Below are positions 1-14,802 of a stretch of 64,000 nt of DNA, piece by piece. The DNA lies in NCBI RefSeq assembly GCF_905220365.1, contig NC_061126.1, positions 10,974,001-11,038,000 of the forward strand, in the 5' to 3' direction. The stretch is from Vanessa cardui. Lineage: Eukaryota; Arthropoda; Insecta; Lepidoptera; Nymphalidae. Numbering within the stretch: the stretch's first letter is position 1; each line of letters begins with the position of its first letter. Below the pieces are notes generated by a model that searched no databases, was not told the DNA's origin, and was given only the letters and a program-made list of their open reading frames with translations. The translations under genes were made by a program, and so were the position numbers.

Positions 1-1861
1 TAATATTTCTACTATAATCAGATTATATAGACATATCGTATACTTAAATTTTGAATTTTCCTCCTAAATCTGTGGAATAAGACCGGATTATAGAGATTTT
101 AATTGAAGTGTAAACGGAAAAAGAGTATGTACTTCAGTAAAATAGAAAGAGTCAAATACAATTAATTAAAACGAACAACATATATGTAGTAAAATGAGGT
201 GATCTTAAGCATTTAATCAAATAACTGATATCTTCATCGTTAATTCCAAACATGCTGTTGGCTTTTTACTCTACAGAAACTGTCAAAAATCGAAGCGAAG
301 TTACTTAAAATATCGTTGTTGTTCGTGGATTTAGAGCTAGGGACTAGAAATTATACCTTCTCAACCAGCTGACTCTATGAGCTCAGCAATACCTGTATAA
401 CTACATTTAAAAAGAAATTTTCCACAAATGAAACAGTTGCATGTAAAATAATGGTTCCTTAACCTTACTTGTCTCAATTTAATTTAAATGCTCCATTCAA
501 AAATTTTCACCTGTCAATTAAAAAAAAATAATCTCTAAAAATTATAATTGAAAAATACCTATTCATATTCAGTCTTGTACATCACGTGAATTTTCTGATT
601 ACTTTGATTTATTTATTTTTCATCTTAGAACTCAATTAAAATAATTGCTCACACAGACTTGCTCCTCGTTCTGTCACTGCCAAAGACATAAAATTCATAA
701 TTTTTTTCTATATACCAATCAATTTTCATTTCTCCATCATCTCTCCTCCACACTTCAAACGATTATGAATCAATTTCCTGCATGAAAAAAACACACCAAT
801 TATTTGTCGTGAACATACATAAGTGTCATATTTTAAAATCAAAATCGAATTATTATAACAAGACTATAACATTTGATACTTTATAAACGTCAGTTAACTC
901 AGAAAAATAAGCTTTCAAATATCAAACGTAGTTTCCATATTTCGCGGCCACTGCCACTCAGACGCGAAGCTGTCATCAGACTAGCAGTGTTATTCTATAA
1001 GAACTCACTTAGTATATCAGTTCAGTGATAAAATGATATTTTTTTAGTGTGTAACAAGTCTAATTATTTTGGAATTTCATAAAATTTTATATTACATATT
1101 GGCTATTTTAGTTTACTCGAAGTAGTCCAATGTGTCTCTCACATATTCAGAATTTAAATGTCATAAGTATTAGACTAAATTTACACATATAATGCTGTAA
1201 AGATTCACAGTAGTTTTCTATCGCGAGTTTCGAATTCGTTCTTACAGAATAGCTGTATTTTTTTCATGTATCGATCGTAATGTTGGACCACTGTTCTGAC
1301 GGATGGAAGAGATGTGAAATTACAATAGGTTCGGTTTTTTATGTAACTGTGAATTGTAAAATTTTATTTTGTCACATCATTAAATAACGCATATACGCTT
1401 ATAAATAAACATATTACAAGTTAATATAAGTTGATATTCTTTTACGTTAAATAATGTTATAACAAAAATACTTTTCACACCCGTGTTAATACTTTCATAA
1501 TTTCTAACATTATACTTAACTGTTCGTAATATATACGACTTTAATAATTATAATATCGTTAAGAGTTTGAGTGATTCAAACTTTCTAGATTAATGTATTA
1601 CGAAATAAGTAATTCCTGACTCTGAGAAGTTATAAATTGTCAATGTTAAATACTCCAATAAAAGATGTTCTTGAATATACAACACATAGTTTAACATTCA
1701 TACATATTAATATATACTTAATAAGTGTTTTTAATTGCTTCCTACGTGTAAAAGAGTTTAACTATAGCGAGTTAATATTAAAAATGTGATATTAACCCAA
1801 AAACATCAATGTATAAATAAATGCATAATTACTTAGTTTCTTGCTAGGTCTATGTAGAAAT

Positions 1862-1965
1862 ATTCGGAACTGGTTACCTTAGGTACGTTCACTAAAGTTG
1901 TGTAGAATGACGATTCAAAAGTCCTTCTTAAAACAAATTGAATAAAGTATATTTTGATATGATTT
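1862..1965 (+). repeat. Degenerate 3' tail of a non-LTR retrotransposon
   Basis: The segment matches, with many changes, the copy at 27985-28096. Shared blocks are a TTCGGAAC-TGGT core, AATGACGATTCAAAAGT and TTGAATAAAGT. This tail is widely dispersed in lepidopteran genomes and I take it as the 3' end of a LINE. The copy is old and 5'-truncated. Confidence 0.6.
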
Positions 1966-4070
1966 GACTTTTTATTGCAATCAAATTAAATATTGTAATG
2001 ATCTGAATTTAAATTAGGAATATTTATATGTATCGTTTATTTTTTACTGTAACAACATATTCTTTACGATGTATACGTAAATAAGTAAAAACTTCAAAGT
2101 AATCTGAACTCAGTGTAGCTAGATGGCGGCATTTTTAATTACACTGACTCGACTCTTAGTAATGAAATGTTGACGTCGCCTTCATTTCATAGAATCTTAT
2201 ATCAGCCACCTCATCTTTTCCAAGGCCCGCGACTCCGAGTTTTCCGATTTTATGTATAATAGTACACTTAATACTGAAGGAATTATTAATAGTTCCAATA
2301 TTATGTTCGTAAATATAATTTACATCCGAAAGATATTTGCTTAAGCTCAGCGAACCATGTTACAATTGTTTTGATTACTCTGAATATACACTAGTAATTA
2401 TTAGAATGTAATTATGTATCAAGTGGATGTAATTTACAACTATTTTTCTTCCGTATTATTTGTTTATCCTTTAAGAAAAATATATATTTTACAAGACGCC
2501 CGCAGCTACACTCGCGTTAAAAAAAATAGTATGTTCTTCCTTAGAGTTCAAGATTGCTTCGTAGTAAATTTCATCACATTCGGTACATTTGTTTGGTCGT
2601 GAAAGAAAGACAAAGTTACTTTATAATATTAGTATATATTTATAGTAAAGTTTATGCATTTTTTTCAAATAGTTTTTAATAATATATGTTTCACATGGTA
2701 AAGAAGTTGTTATTATAAATTTATTTATTTAACTAAATATCAAAAAGGTTACACTGGGCTTAGTCCAATAATTCTCATATCCATTAATATATTTCGAGTA
2801 CGGTCGATATAAATTACACTTAGTTCTATAAAAAAGTATTCTTAGAGCATAAAATTACACATCAAACGAAAACACAGACAAGAGTTGTTTTAAAATATAA
2901 GAAAATCACCGACATTAAAGTGCGTGTTTTATTTACGGCTTACTCTCCATTAAGCAAGTTTGAAGCACCGCCGTGTTTAGCCCAACACTTACAGAGTGCA
3001 ATATCAATATAAAATTCTTATTCTTAAAATGTTTGGAACGTCCTAAGAAATGGAAAAAAAGACGTTTAACACAAGCGACTACCTGAATCACTTTTCTGTT
3101 TAACGAAGGGCAATGTCGTTAAGAAAGGAAGAGGCTCGATTTAACGGAAGAACTCTCTTATCTATGTAACGATCTCGCATTATTTCACGAGATGGATACT
3201 GAAGTGAATTTGCATTATTTTTTATCGTTTCGCTGACACTCGATGCTCAGAAATTTTTCTTTGTAGAAAGGAACAATGCTCGGTGATTCTGAGTTTAGTG
3301 AAGGTTCGTGAAGGATGTTTTTCTCGCCTTAAATGAGGAATTACACTTTTGTAATAACGCAATGTCTACGCTTACACCAAAGAACTACAACGTCATTGTG
3401 TATTGTTTGAATAACCTTATATTTTTAAAATGATTTTGCCTTTTTATTTTGGTTTCAAAATTTAAAACGATTCGTTTAAAAAAAAACTACTAAGCGGTAT
3501 TTTATAAGGTGTTCCTAAGCTACTAAGAATATACTTGGTTTAAAGTTAAGATACTTATTTTGAAATAAAACTAGTTATAACGGATTTGAATCGCGTATAT
3601 TAATTATTTTTGACATCCCGACGTTTCGAGCACTTTACAGCAGAAAATTTAAGACAACATTATACTTATTTTGTTTGAACATTTTTGAGATACATCTACG
3701 TATATTTATGCGTATTTGTGTACGAATGCGTCGGTGTTTCAAGCAGCGCTTAGTGAGGATTGAAAAGAGCGGAGAGCGACGCCCTGAGACGTAGAACTTT
3801 TTGAACAATCGCGATATTTTCATATCTTATGTCGAATGTAGATTACAAAAATAGTCTTAAGCTCATATTCTGTCGGACAAGATTTTATTATCCTATTATT
3901 AAAAATAGACACAAACACATAAAGCCTTTAAACATAACGCTGAACTCCGGTAACGTCATAAAAAGGCGATTCTTCGTAGCTTAGTAATATTGATAATACG
4001 AATAACCTATACAAAAACCTATATAAAAATATTGAATTACTGATATTTTTTTTTTATATTGAATTACTGA

Positions 4071-4375
4071 AGAGAGTCGAGATGGCCCAGTGGTTAGAAC
4101 GCGTGCATCTTAACCGATGATTGCGGTTTCAAACCCAGGCAAGCACCGCTGATTCATTTGCTTAATTTGTCTTTATAATTCATCTCGTGCTCAGCGGTGA
4201 AGGAAAACATCGTGAGGAAACCTGCATGTGACAAATTTCATAGAAATTCTGCCACATGTGTAATCCACCAACCCGCATTGGAACAGCGTGGTGGAATATG
4301 TTCCAAACCTTCTCCTCAAAGGGAGAGGAGGCCTTTAGCCCAGCAGTGGGAATTTACAGGCTGTTGTTGTTGTTG
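4071..4375 (+). mobile_element. tRNA-headed SINE, full length, with target site duplication
   Basis: The element opens with a tRNA-like head (GATGGCCCAGTGGTTAGAAC and a B-box-like GGTTTCAAACCC), has a unique body and ends in ACAGGCTGTTGTTGTTGTTG. It is flanked by a perfect 12-bp direct repeat, TTGAATTACTGA, at 4059-4070 and 4376-4387. Other copies in this window lie at 24304-25206 (reverse), 56388-56699 and 59316-59609, with degenerate copies at 20352-20515 and 43345-43392. The structure fits the lepidopteran Metulj-type SINE; the family name is from memory. Confidence 0.9.
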
Positions 4376-7300
4376 TTGAATTACTGATAAACCAAAATCA
4401 GAATAACGATTAATATAATCGATTTTTAAAAACAATATATAAAATCTGTATTTATTATACACAGCGATATCTCACGTTTTCCATATGTTTTCACAATTTT
4501 CTATAACATTTGTACACGTTAAACATATGAATGAGTCCGTCTATAGAGTCTAGACGTGAACCGACTACAAAACGCTGTTCCCTGTGGATTCGAAAGCAGA
4601 AACAAACCAGCGTTAAACATTTATCTAACAAACATCTTTGTTGTATTTGATGTTAAAGAAAACTACACATAATATTAAAAACTTTGTTAAAGGAAATTAA
4701 TCAAAACGTATTTGCATAACTTATATAAGTAAGTTTATTTGTTTAGTCAACAGATTATCATGAATTTTTGCATTCTCGCCGTCAGAAATATAGAAAAGAA
4801 CATAAGGTACCTAACGCTTTAAGGGATAAACGATAATTACCCCCCCACACTCGGCCGAAGCTATACAAATAGTCGATTTTAATTATAGTTCGATTTTTAA
4901 CAGCTGCATTCGTACTTTGGTCTTGCAGTCAACTTATGCTGATTATACCAATTGAATAAGTTTTTCTTGTCAAGAATATCTCCGAATATATCCGTACGAA
5001 TGTGGGATATACTCCTGTGCTGTTTAAGTCAAGGAACCCGTGTGCTTTATAAGTGATCGCTCTCGCTCGCACAATCATGCCGTCTCATCTGACAATAAGA
5101 GTGACGGAATGAATATAAAAAATGAAATAGGCACAAAAATTTCATGTTAAGTTCATATAAACTATCTCTTTATTGGGGCAGTAGAGATTTGACCAATAAT
5201 AAAGAAATTAAGTTACTACTTTGCCATTGATAAGACTCTATAATTTTAAGTACAATGTAAAGATAAATATTAACTCAGCTAACTAGTCACAAAAGTTTAG
5301 TTTAGTGATCAACAAAGTCCTAAAGGCAAATAAACGAAAAAACGCAGCGTTATTACTCACTTTTTCAAGTTTATGTTATTAATTGCAATTTACAAAACAA
5401 TTAAGACAATTTAAGTCTCTAATGAAAACAAAAATTGTATAACGTTATTAATACTCAGTCCGAATTATTTTCATTGCTTATTAAGACTAGATCCGTATAG
5501 CGGTGTTCTGCCAACTCCCCTCGCATTTTTCGATCCAAGATATTATTATGGGCGCCTAAGGAGTCGTTTTCTGTACGCCCACTTATAATTTGCGGGTGTT
5601 GGGCTCTGGTATCCTCGGCGGAGAACGTTATCGGCATCGATACGGTTATGGCTGCAAAAATTACGCCATAAAGTCGACTGCACTGCGCTTACTAAGACGG
5701 TAGCACAAAATGCTTTTCTACCTTAATACAATTGATAGTATGTATCTAAAAATGCCTTTATTTCTACAACAGAAGGTAATTAAAAGAAAACCATGTATCT
5801 ACATTTAAACGTAATGAATATAACTGTTTATCATAATTTCCCCTGAAAATATCCGAGTTTGCTCTTTGGTGAATATGTCAAAATTTGAGCTATAAATAGT
5901 TTTACTATTTTATAAATGTAAATTCAATGAATTTTAAGACATTGTATTACTATGAATGAAGAATGATCCTCATTAATGCGAAATACCTACCGACAACCTA
6001 AAGAAGGGCGATTTGATAACATAGCACGAAATTATTAGCATTGACAAAAGAATTAGCAATTTCCAACTTAATCAATGATTAGGTTGCTAACCATGCAATT
6101 CTAAATATAACCCCTCTATAATTATACTGTCTCGCATCCTAAAATATACCAATACATCAGCAAGACTCGATTTAAGAAGGACTTAATTATATTCTCCTTT
6201 TAAAAATGCTCCTTACATAAAACAACAATCCAACAAGCCCTCTCAAGTTATAGATCAATGAATATTAAATATTGATAGCAGTATTTTCCACCTGTAAAGA
6301 TATTTCATAATTACATCGCATTCTAGACCACTTCATTTCCTCATTAATTAATACGTATTAAATTATGTAACATTGCCTTCATTATCGAGACTGTTGTTAG
6401 AAATTTTCATTTTAATTATAGCTTTTTACGTTAATAAGCGTGATTTGATTTATTTAGAATAAATAATATTGACATGTGAATAGCTGTATTCATTATTTTT
6501 AATTGTTTTGGGGCTTCCGTCTGTGTAGGTTCCAACAACTCATCATTTATTCTAGCGCAAAAATCGATACTTTGTATGCTGTGTTTGTAAGAAGGTTGAG
6601 AGAGTATCGAAGTCTACATTGTCCTACAAAAGAGTTATTAACCCTGTGTAATCGGGTTATAAAATTTACAAGTTTATGTTTATTTCTTGTGTCAACATTT
6701 ACAATACTAGCGTACTATATCTAATTTCCTTTCTAAAAGATTTTATATTCGTTTATTCTTTATCCTTACTCATTATTTTAAAAATAAATTTGTCAGACTC
6801 AATTTCAAAAAGGTCACAAATAAAATAAAAGAAGTAATTTGCAAATCCGATTCGTCTACACGAAGTTCATAGCTTAGCTAATTTCGTAGAAAAATTTCCG
6901 ACGAATTGTCAAACTCGCAAAGTATAAACGTAAATACAGAGTTCTAAAATATTCACTAGATTCTCCAAAAAAATCCATTGAAACTTTATTGTATCGGAAT
7001 GAGAGTTTACAGTTTGTCTTGCGACTCAGCCGGGTTTCGTAACTTCATTCCGAAGTTCTATGAAATAATATTAACCGTTGACTTCCTACGTACATAGTAT
7101 GTATAATGAAGAAAATTGTAATGAAAATCGTTGTACAAAAAAAAGAGATGGTTGCTACACCCGATTGTAACGACACTGTTTGAGATGTTTTATTATATAA
7201 TTAAACAAGAGACAAGGTAAAATAAACTAGCGTTTAAGAATTAAATGACAAAAAATAAAATCGTTATTTAAAATCTTGACGGAAATAAAATTGTAACAAA

Positions 7301-7489
7301 AAAAAGCAATTTAATTAATTAGTATGAATAAATGATGCTATATGTATAACTGAAAGTGCTGACGCTTTTCCCTCACGTCTTAATTTTAGCCAATTCACTC
7401 AACTGTAACCCGCGTAGAAGAACTTCCTCCAAAAAACTTGCACTTGATTTATTCATTTGTGATTGAGCTGATTAAATAGTCTACCGTAA

Positions 7490-7682
7490 GGTACACACCA
7501 GCACTGTAAGGAATGTATACCTTACAATGTGAAAACCTTGGGATCTAATGTGCTTATATTCGTCGTGCCTTTTTCATCAACGCTTTCAAACCGAAATACA
7601 TATAAATACAGAAGGTTGATATATGGTGGAATAATGAATGAGTGTAAAGTACGACCGAGACCAAAAAGCCCTACCACCGAAA
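7490..7682 (-). repeat. Degenerate copy of the dispersed repeat seen at 58.7 and 63.1 kb
   Basis: Blocks such as CACTGTAAGGAA, CCTTGGGA, a GTGCCT block, AACCGAAATACA and the end AAAAAGCCCTACCACC line up in order with the copy at 58701-58993. It is diverged and internally rearranged, so I regard it as an old copy. Confidence 0.5.
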
Positions 7683-10600
7683 AATATATGTAGCAAACAC
7701 TTCTATAAAGTTTATGAACATCTGCAAACCCAATTCTGGTTTAGCTGCTTTAGCGAACAAACAATACTCATTTCTTCATATTTGCATGATACCAAAAAAG
7801 TTAGTTGGTTTAATCACTTTTAATGTGCTTTTATACCTACCGATTTATACGTTCGTTATTTTACGCAATAATAAAATATCATTAAAATAAAGTCGAGTAA
7901 AAATATTACAGAAAGTTTTACATTTGCGATAGCTCGATAAAATTTTCACATCGACGGAACGAGTTCCTTCATTGCAATTTTAAATACAATTACGAATAAT
8001 TAAAATATAATAAAATGGCTGTGAAACAATAATTTCCATTAAAGTAGATTTAATTAACACAATCAAAGAATTCGATGGCGTTTTCAGTTATCAAATGAAT
8101 TTTAAATATAATTTAATTATATCAGCAAAATTTTATTTAAAATAAAGTGTAATCTGTTTTTGATTTTATGTAAAACTTGTTGTGTTTATATTATGATTTT
8201 AATTTCATTTTATGAAAAACCAACGTGATGGTTTCAAATATGAACTCCATTTTTGAATTACTAACTATCAAAATACTGTACTAGATAATTTTGATATGTA
8301 AAATAATTTTAAAATATAATTATACTTAAAAAAATGTTTAGTGGTATACAAAAATAAAACAAAATATGAGAAAAACACATGACATAACAGTTGAAAGGCA
8401 CAAGTACAGCAACTATGTAGTACTGTCAACTTTTACTCGAACAGCGTCTTGTTACGTTTTATTACTGCTGTCCTTAGTATATTTAATTAATTTTTATATA
8501 TGTACAACCACACACTAGTTATACGACTCGCTTGTCTTTGTAACTTAAATAGAACTAATAAAAAAACACATCGTATAAAATCGAAGATAGACCAATATAG
8601 AAGTAATGAGGATTTTAACCAAAAGTTTTTTAATCTCATATCTTCAGCACGTTGAATCAAGTATTAATCGGTTCATTTGCTTAGAGATGAGCACTGTGAA
8701 TTGTCATGTAAATATAATAACCCTATTATTATATTTATTATGCAATAAAAATTATGAAATCTTTTATAAAATTCAAAACATAAAATTTTATATACTTAGT
8801 TTGATATCTTAGGCTCAAGTAACGATTAATGTTTAATTCCGTAAAAATAATTCAATAACTCTTTATGTACATTAATTTAGTCTCGATACTAAATAATTCT
8901 TAGTATCAAAAATATCGCAGTGTCCTTTCTTTTGTTCATATTTTTAAAATGAAAAAAGAAACTTAATTGTCGCAACTAAAAGCCGGAAACTTAAGTCGAC
9001 TGTTCCCTTTAATAAACTCGGTCCGTTTAACCGTTTCAATTAACTAGGTGAGGTTGTAAAACTCCTTTGTTGCCAAATGTCTTTGCTTTGAAATTATTTG
9101 ATTGATCTGAACCTTGTACATACTATGCGTCCAAATTAAGGTTTAAATCATTGTAGCTTAAAATTAATTGGTCTTAAATTGATTCAGACGTATCGTACGG
9201 ACACTAAGTATTACATAAACATTACGAAAGATTTAAAAAAAATCAACGTTCGACGTACGATAAGATAAGAACAAACTTAATTATTCCGTGTTCTTTGATA
9301 GCTCATATTTGTTTTTCAATTTCGATCCCTCGAATGAAGTAGCACACATAAATACATAGAAATATCGATTTATAGATCGTACTATCAAACACGTCAATAA
9401 CTAAGAACAGAATGATCGATTTAGTATTTTCAATGTCAAGGTCATTTTTACTAAGCTATAGCAAGAATAAGAGCTGACAACAATTTTCTTCAAACCATTA
9501 GCGACAACCAATTCCACTTAAAAATAGTCTCCAATTGTTAGCGTCGGCATTTTCTACATTCAACGAGACAAGAAAAATATTCATAGCAATAAAACATGTA
9601 TTACCCATCATTGTATCTGCTAAGAGCATCTCATGTCGGACTAAATCGCAGGCTAACGAGACGATTTCAACCGCTTTCAATGTCTACCACTTGTCCTCGA
9701 TTCTATCGCGTATTGTCCGCTGTTTGTAAGATTGAACCTATTGTGAAGTCAGATTATACGACCAGAAGTGAAATGACCATGTAGCGATAAGCGCTATCGT
9801 TTAGCTTATTTTAAAATTTATTGATTTAATAGTTTCAAATCGTGCGCTTTATATTTTATTAAAAACTAACAAAGCTATTATAGATTCAAAAATATTTTGT
9901 GCATTTTTTTAAAAGTATAATGCGTAAAAATGTAAAACGAATATATTTATATAAAATATTTTTTAAAATGTTATATAATCAATCACTTTGTGTAAATAGA
10001 TATTTCATAAAGTCTGTAGAAAGACTACAGACGACATATTTCCTTGGAACATCATGAAGTCAACTATAAAAGATTGGTTCAGATTTTCCATTTTATTGAA
10101 CACGAGGCATTCCAAATAGCTTAGGGATGAAAGCGTTCATTTACTCTCTCTATTTTTCGATTCCCAATCAATGTCCCCGAGAACAAATAGTTCTGTCCAC
10201 GAACTTTTTTCTTTTGCATTCCATTGATGACTTACAATACTCTTTGTTATTTGCACTAGTCGTTCGAATGATATTGCTTTGTTACCGACTCCGCTTGCGA
10301 ACAACTCTTTATGTAAGAAATTTCCTAATTGAGCTCCGATAGTCTAACTTTAATATGAAACTTTAAGTAATTCGATATCTCAATAAGACGCGATTATTAT
10401 CAGACTTGTGCTATGAAAATTTTAGAGTAGATAATGCCTTTGCCTAAACTTGTTTTGGAACAAAACAAAACTTTTCAAATTAGATAATATTGAAGCGGTC
10501 GATACCTGTTTGTGCAAATTCTAATCTAAATTTGAATCCGACTCGGTTTGTTAATATTATTTGTTGGAATTTTGTTCTAATCGTTTCAATAATGATAATT

Positions 10601-11879
10601 CCTTTGATTCTTTACATTTCTCATTATTTATTTGACGTATATTTACATTTATAAAATTTAAATAGTTGTAAAAAGTTTATATTTTCCACAATACCATTCG
10701 ACTTTCAAAAAAAATGACGACACAGTTTTATGTTAGCCAGTCTAAGTAAGTATCACCAATTCATGCTGGTACTTATTCTACTGCTACACAACTCTACTTA
10801 GTATTTTTGTGTTTCGATTTTAAAAGTGAGTCAGTGTAATTAGAGCGTAGGCATACTTCGTAGTTCGTAAGGTTATTGACTTAGCGAATTAAGGAACCAC
10901 CAATCACAAAGTAGCTTATTTACCAATCTAGCTATTTAAAATAAATAAGTATATAATAATTATACTCAATGAAATAATTTTTCCTACATTTTATTTTTTA
11001 TCTAATATTCTTTCTAGTAATTAATAACATTCGAGTCTACTCCACGAGTTGATTTACTCATTAGTGGATACTTATTAATACTTATTAATGATTCGATATT
11101 TTCGTAATTACTAGCGCAGTTGCTATGGAACAATTAAGAGTATTTTCTGACTCTTAACAGTATCGTTAGACCCTGTTATATTGAATGACGTAGACGTCAA
11201 CAACTAACTTAAGAAAATCGACATAAAAAAGTTCTAATTGTATTGATACATGTTCATATATATACATATAATTTATCCCTTCAACGTTACAATTTTAGTC
11301 TGGCAACCCCTTATCACATTCATACACATGTACATTAGGTACAGATATGCAGTTCTACAATTTTTTTTTCAGTATAGTAGTCGGGGTAAGAAAAGGTTCA
11401 TCACCTTAAGATCTCTTTTTGTGTGCTCAGTGTGGGCGATAATCTGCTTTACCGATCGAAAATGACATTTGCGTCGCAATGATTTGATGTTTAGATTCAA
11501 GTGGTACTAAAAGCTTAAGACTTAATAAAGGAGTTATCTACTACTAATATATTAAATATATTTGAAAACTGACGAAGGTTTTCTTACTCCGACTGTACAT
11601 ATATGTATATTTTTTAAAAATTTTACGTGTACATATGCAACAAAAGTGTATACATGTACTGTCAATGCGGCAAGAAAACTCTAGTTATCATTCTAACTTT
11701 CATTTACATGTTTTTCTATTGTATTGTATTTTATAGAAATAAAGTATTTTTTGTTTAAAAATATCATGCTTTGTTTCCATTCATATTATTTGTATTAAAC
11801 ATTTCAGGTTTTTTGATTCAACATAAAACATTTACATTTTATGAATTCGACGTCGCAAAGACAACCTTCAAAAACTTTT

Positions 11880-12130
11880 TTTTAATCACAATAGGCGTAT
11901 CATTCCCATGGGACGGCGAAACTTTCCAGCGAATCGGCAGGCCTATTAAAATGTTTTCCAGCAATGAATTCGCTATTTAAGCACCAATTAAGGGCTCGGC
12001 GTCAGATAGCGAAAGCGGAATTCGCAACTCAATCGCAATTATTTTCCACTCGCAAGAAAACTTGAAGCGAGCGTTAATTGTGGGCTAGGTAGGCGACACG
12101 ATGCTCGGGACGTTTACAGTTAGCGAGACG
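11880..12130. other. Unique GC-elevated non-coding block
   Basis: The base composition is visibly more balanced than the flanks, with no repeat signature and no credible reading frame. Such blocks inside long introns of neural genes are often enhancers, but nothing in the sequence proves it. Confidence 0.25.
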
Positions 12131-13727
12131 ACATTTTTCCTACGCTGTCAATTTTTAATTATGAAAAAATTCCGAATAAATAAAACTGTGAACAACTGAA
12201 AATGATTATTATGATACCAACACCAAGTGTCTGTCAAATTGAATTGTCAATACATAATTTATTTTAAAACACAAATATAATCATCAATTTTTAATCTTTA
12301 AACAAATCGAAATCTAAACTTTGTTGTGAGACATATTCACATAGGATACTGAAATTATAGACGACAAAAGAATCTCTTCCGTGTCGTACAATATAAAATC
12401 CTCCAATGGACAAGCAGGAGGTGTGACGTCATTAGCAATCTCCTCCGTGGCTGTGCTCGTGGCAAATTGAAGCAATTACAATGTACAGTTGTTTTGGTAC
12501 CCCCACCCCTCCAATCCCCCACTTAAACTAACAACGCAGTAATTCCAATACCGATAATACTCAAGTGACAGTTTATTAAAAAGGGATAAAGGCTAACAAA
12601 TTTTTCTTCGTTTTCTGTTTTATAATTAATTGGTTTTTAATTTTTTTTTTATTTCTGACGCCGAATTTGTATGAATGTAGCCTTATGTACATAGTAACAA
12701 AGGTTTCTTTTGCTTATCTGTAATCGATGAACGATTTATTTCGAACTTTCATTTACTTTTTAAAGTATTTATGCTATATGCACTACAACATTTAAAAATC
12801 AATTAATTAATATTTATAATATTAGCGCGTAATTTACATAAAATATTTTCTTAATTTAATTATAAGAATAATTCCGCTTAAACGTTTTCTCAGTAGCTTC
12901 ATGTTTCACAGCAATAACGCGAACAATTTATAAAAATACAACAGAAGGTATGAAATAAAAGCGAAAAAGAACTCAACGCAGATGGCACCACGTGAAATAT
13001 TAACTAAATTTGAAAGAGAATTTCGAACCGTGCGAAATGGCCCGTGCGAAATTTACTATTGCTATCCGTGGATCGAGCGCTCTATCGATCTGTAAGGTGA
13101 AGTTTAATATAACGTTGTAATAAACAGACATGCTTTAATGGCTAATGGGCCCTAATAACTTTATTTACATGACGTCACTGGATTATCATGGTTTCTTTGT
13201 ACTACGCGTCATTGGTCCAATAATCAAGGCAGTTTCACAAACAACACAAGAGTGAGTGTTGATCGAATATTTCGATTACATTTACATTATAGAAAGTGAA
13301 ATGCTAATGAAAGATTTAAAGAACGCTAGACATTGGGATATACCTTAGGTTTAATCAGCGATTATGATTAGTTTATATTATAATTAGATTTATCTGTAGC
13401 ACTTACATAAAAAAAAAATCCTTAGAAAATCTGAAACGAAAACTTTACATAAATATTAAACTTAATATAAATTTTGTATAATCTAGTATGTGCTTAATTA
13501 GTCAAACAATTAATATAACAGGTTACGTGACAAACCTCTATGGAATTGGTCTTTGATAGGTGCTCATATTTTATTCTCTCTAATTATTAAATGGCGTATA
13601 TCTACATCGCTAGTAGTATTCAAACCTCCTTGTTACACAAACCACACATTTCATATTTATCAATGGCCGTATTTTTTATTAGAATACGTTTAAAACATAT
13701 AACATGCTCACAAAAAGGTCACATTTG

Positions 13728-13967
13728 ACGACCTCATTGGTCGAGTAGTGTGTACACCGGTTTTCATGGTTACGCCACACCGAGGTCGCGGGTTTGATTC
13801 CCAGCCGAGTCGATGTAGAAAATTCGTTAGTTTTCTATGTTGCCTTGGGTCTGGGTGTTTGTGGTACCGTCGTTACTTCTAATTTTCCATAGCACAATTG
13901 CTATAACTACTTACATTGGGATCAGAGTAATGTACGTGAAATTATCCAATATCTATTTATTTATTAA
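13728..13967 (+). mobile_element. Second tRNA-headed SINE family
   Basis: The head reads GACGACCTCATTGGTCGAG followed by a B-box-like GGGTTTGATTCCCAGCC, both typical of RNA polymerase III internal promoters in tRNA-derived SINEs. The body then runs through GGTACCGTCGTTACTTCT to a short ATTTATTTATTAA tail. The sequence differs from the SINE at 4071. I recognise it as a repeat common in butterfly genomes. No clear target site duplication was found. Confidence 0.75.
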
Positions 13968-14729
13968 CATATTCAGTAATTTATTGTACCCTTTGCCCAT
14001 ACTTTTAAAGTTTTCTTGTACTTTATATATAATTCAACAACAGGAACAATAATTGTTAGTGATTTAACTATAGATGAGTACCATGATAGGAGTAATATTG
14101 CTGTATTTTTTTACACAACAATACTCCAATAAGTCTGATATAAATACTATAAGTATAAGAATTTAAGTTGTTACCTCAGCTTTTAAAGTAATTGAGTTTT
14201 TAGGTGAAATAAATAGAATTACTTGTACTGGTCTGTACAAATTCACTGTTATTTAATTGGGGAGTAATGAGTTTCGTCTTAACAAAACGATGGCTAAAAT
14301 TTCCTCTTGATACTAATAAGGTAGCGCACGTCGAGTGCTCGAAAGCACTAACCCAAGCATCCCAGACCTAGTTTCGTCTTTGCATTTTGAGCGTTGAACG
14401 CTGCATTAAGCTGAATTTTTTATTCGCACAGTTTTTTCCTGTTCCTTTTCATAATTAATTAGTAGTTTCCAACTAGACATATTTTTTTTAAAAAGATTAT
14501 TTTATCATTAATTATGATTACGCAATATTATTTACAAGATGTTATTTTATGATGTTGTATTAGTTTTATTTTATCGGTGATATGGATGTGAAATAAGCTT
14601 GTTAAAATTAAAAAAGTAAAGTCTTTGTTATTTAATAATATACTTGATTCAATATATTTTGTTTCAAGTAGCAAAACATTTAAAACGCTTCCTACTTCGC
14701 GCAATAAATTTTTACAAGCGCGTATGCTC

Positions 14730-14802
14730 TTTAGCGAGTAACGGCTACGCCGTAGCATAAAGCTACGAACTACGTAACCACGTAGCTAACTCGTAGCACC
14801 TA
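14730..14802. repeat. Cluster of CTACG/CGTAG inverted motifs
   Basis: About 70 bases carry at least six alternating CTACG and CGTAG pentamers, including the short hairpin CTACGT-AACC-ACGTAG and the near-palindrome GGCTACGCCGTAGC. No known regulatory element is recognised. It may be the end of an unidentified DNA transposon. Confidence 0.5.

Noticed and set aside
4080..4140. Possible tRNA gene (A- and B-box-like sequence)
   Set aside because: The head is followed by a SINE body and tail, has target duplications and recurs in several copies; it is not a functional tRNA gene.
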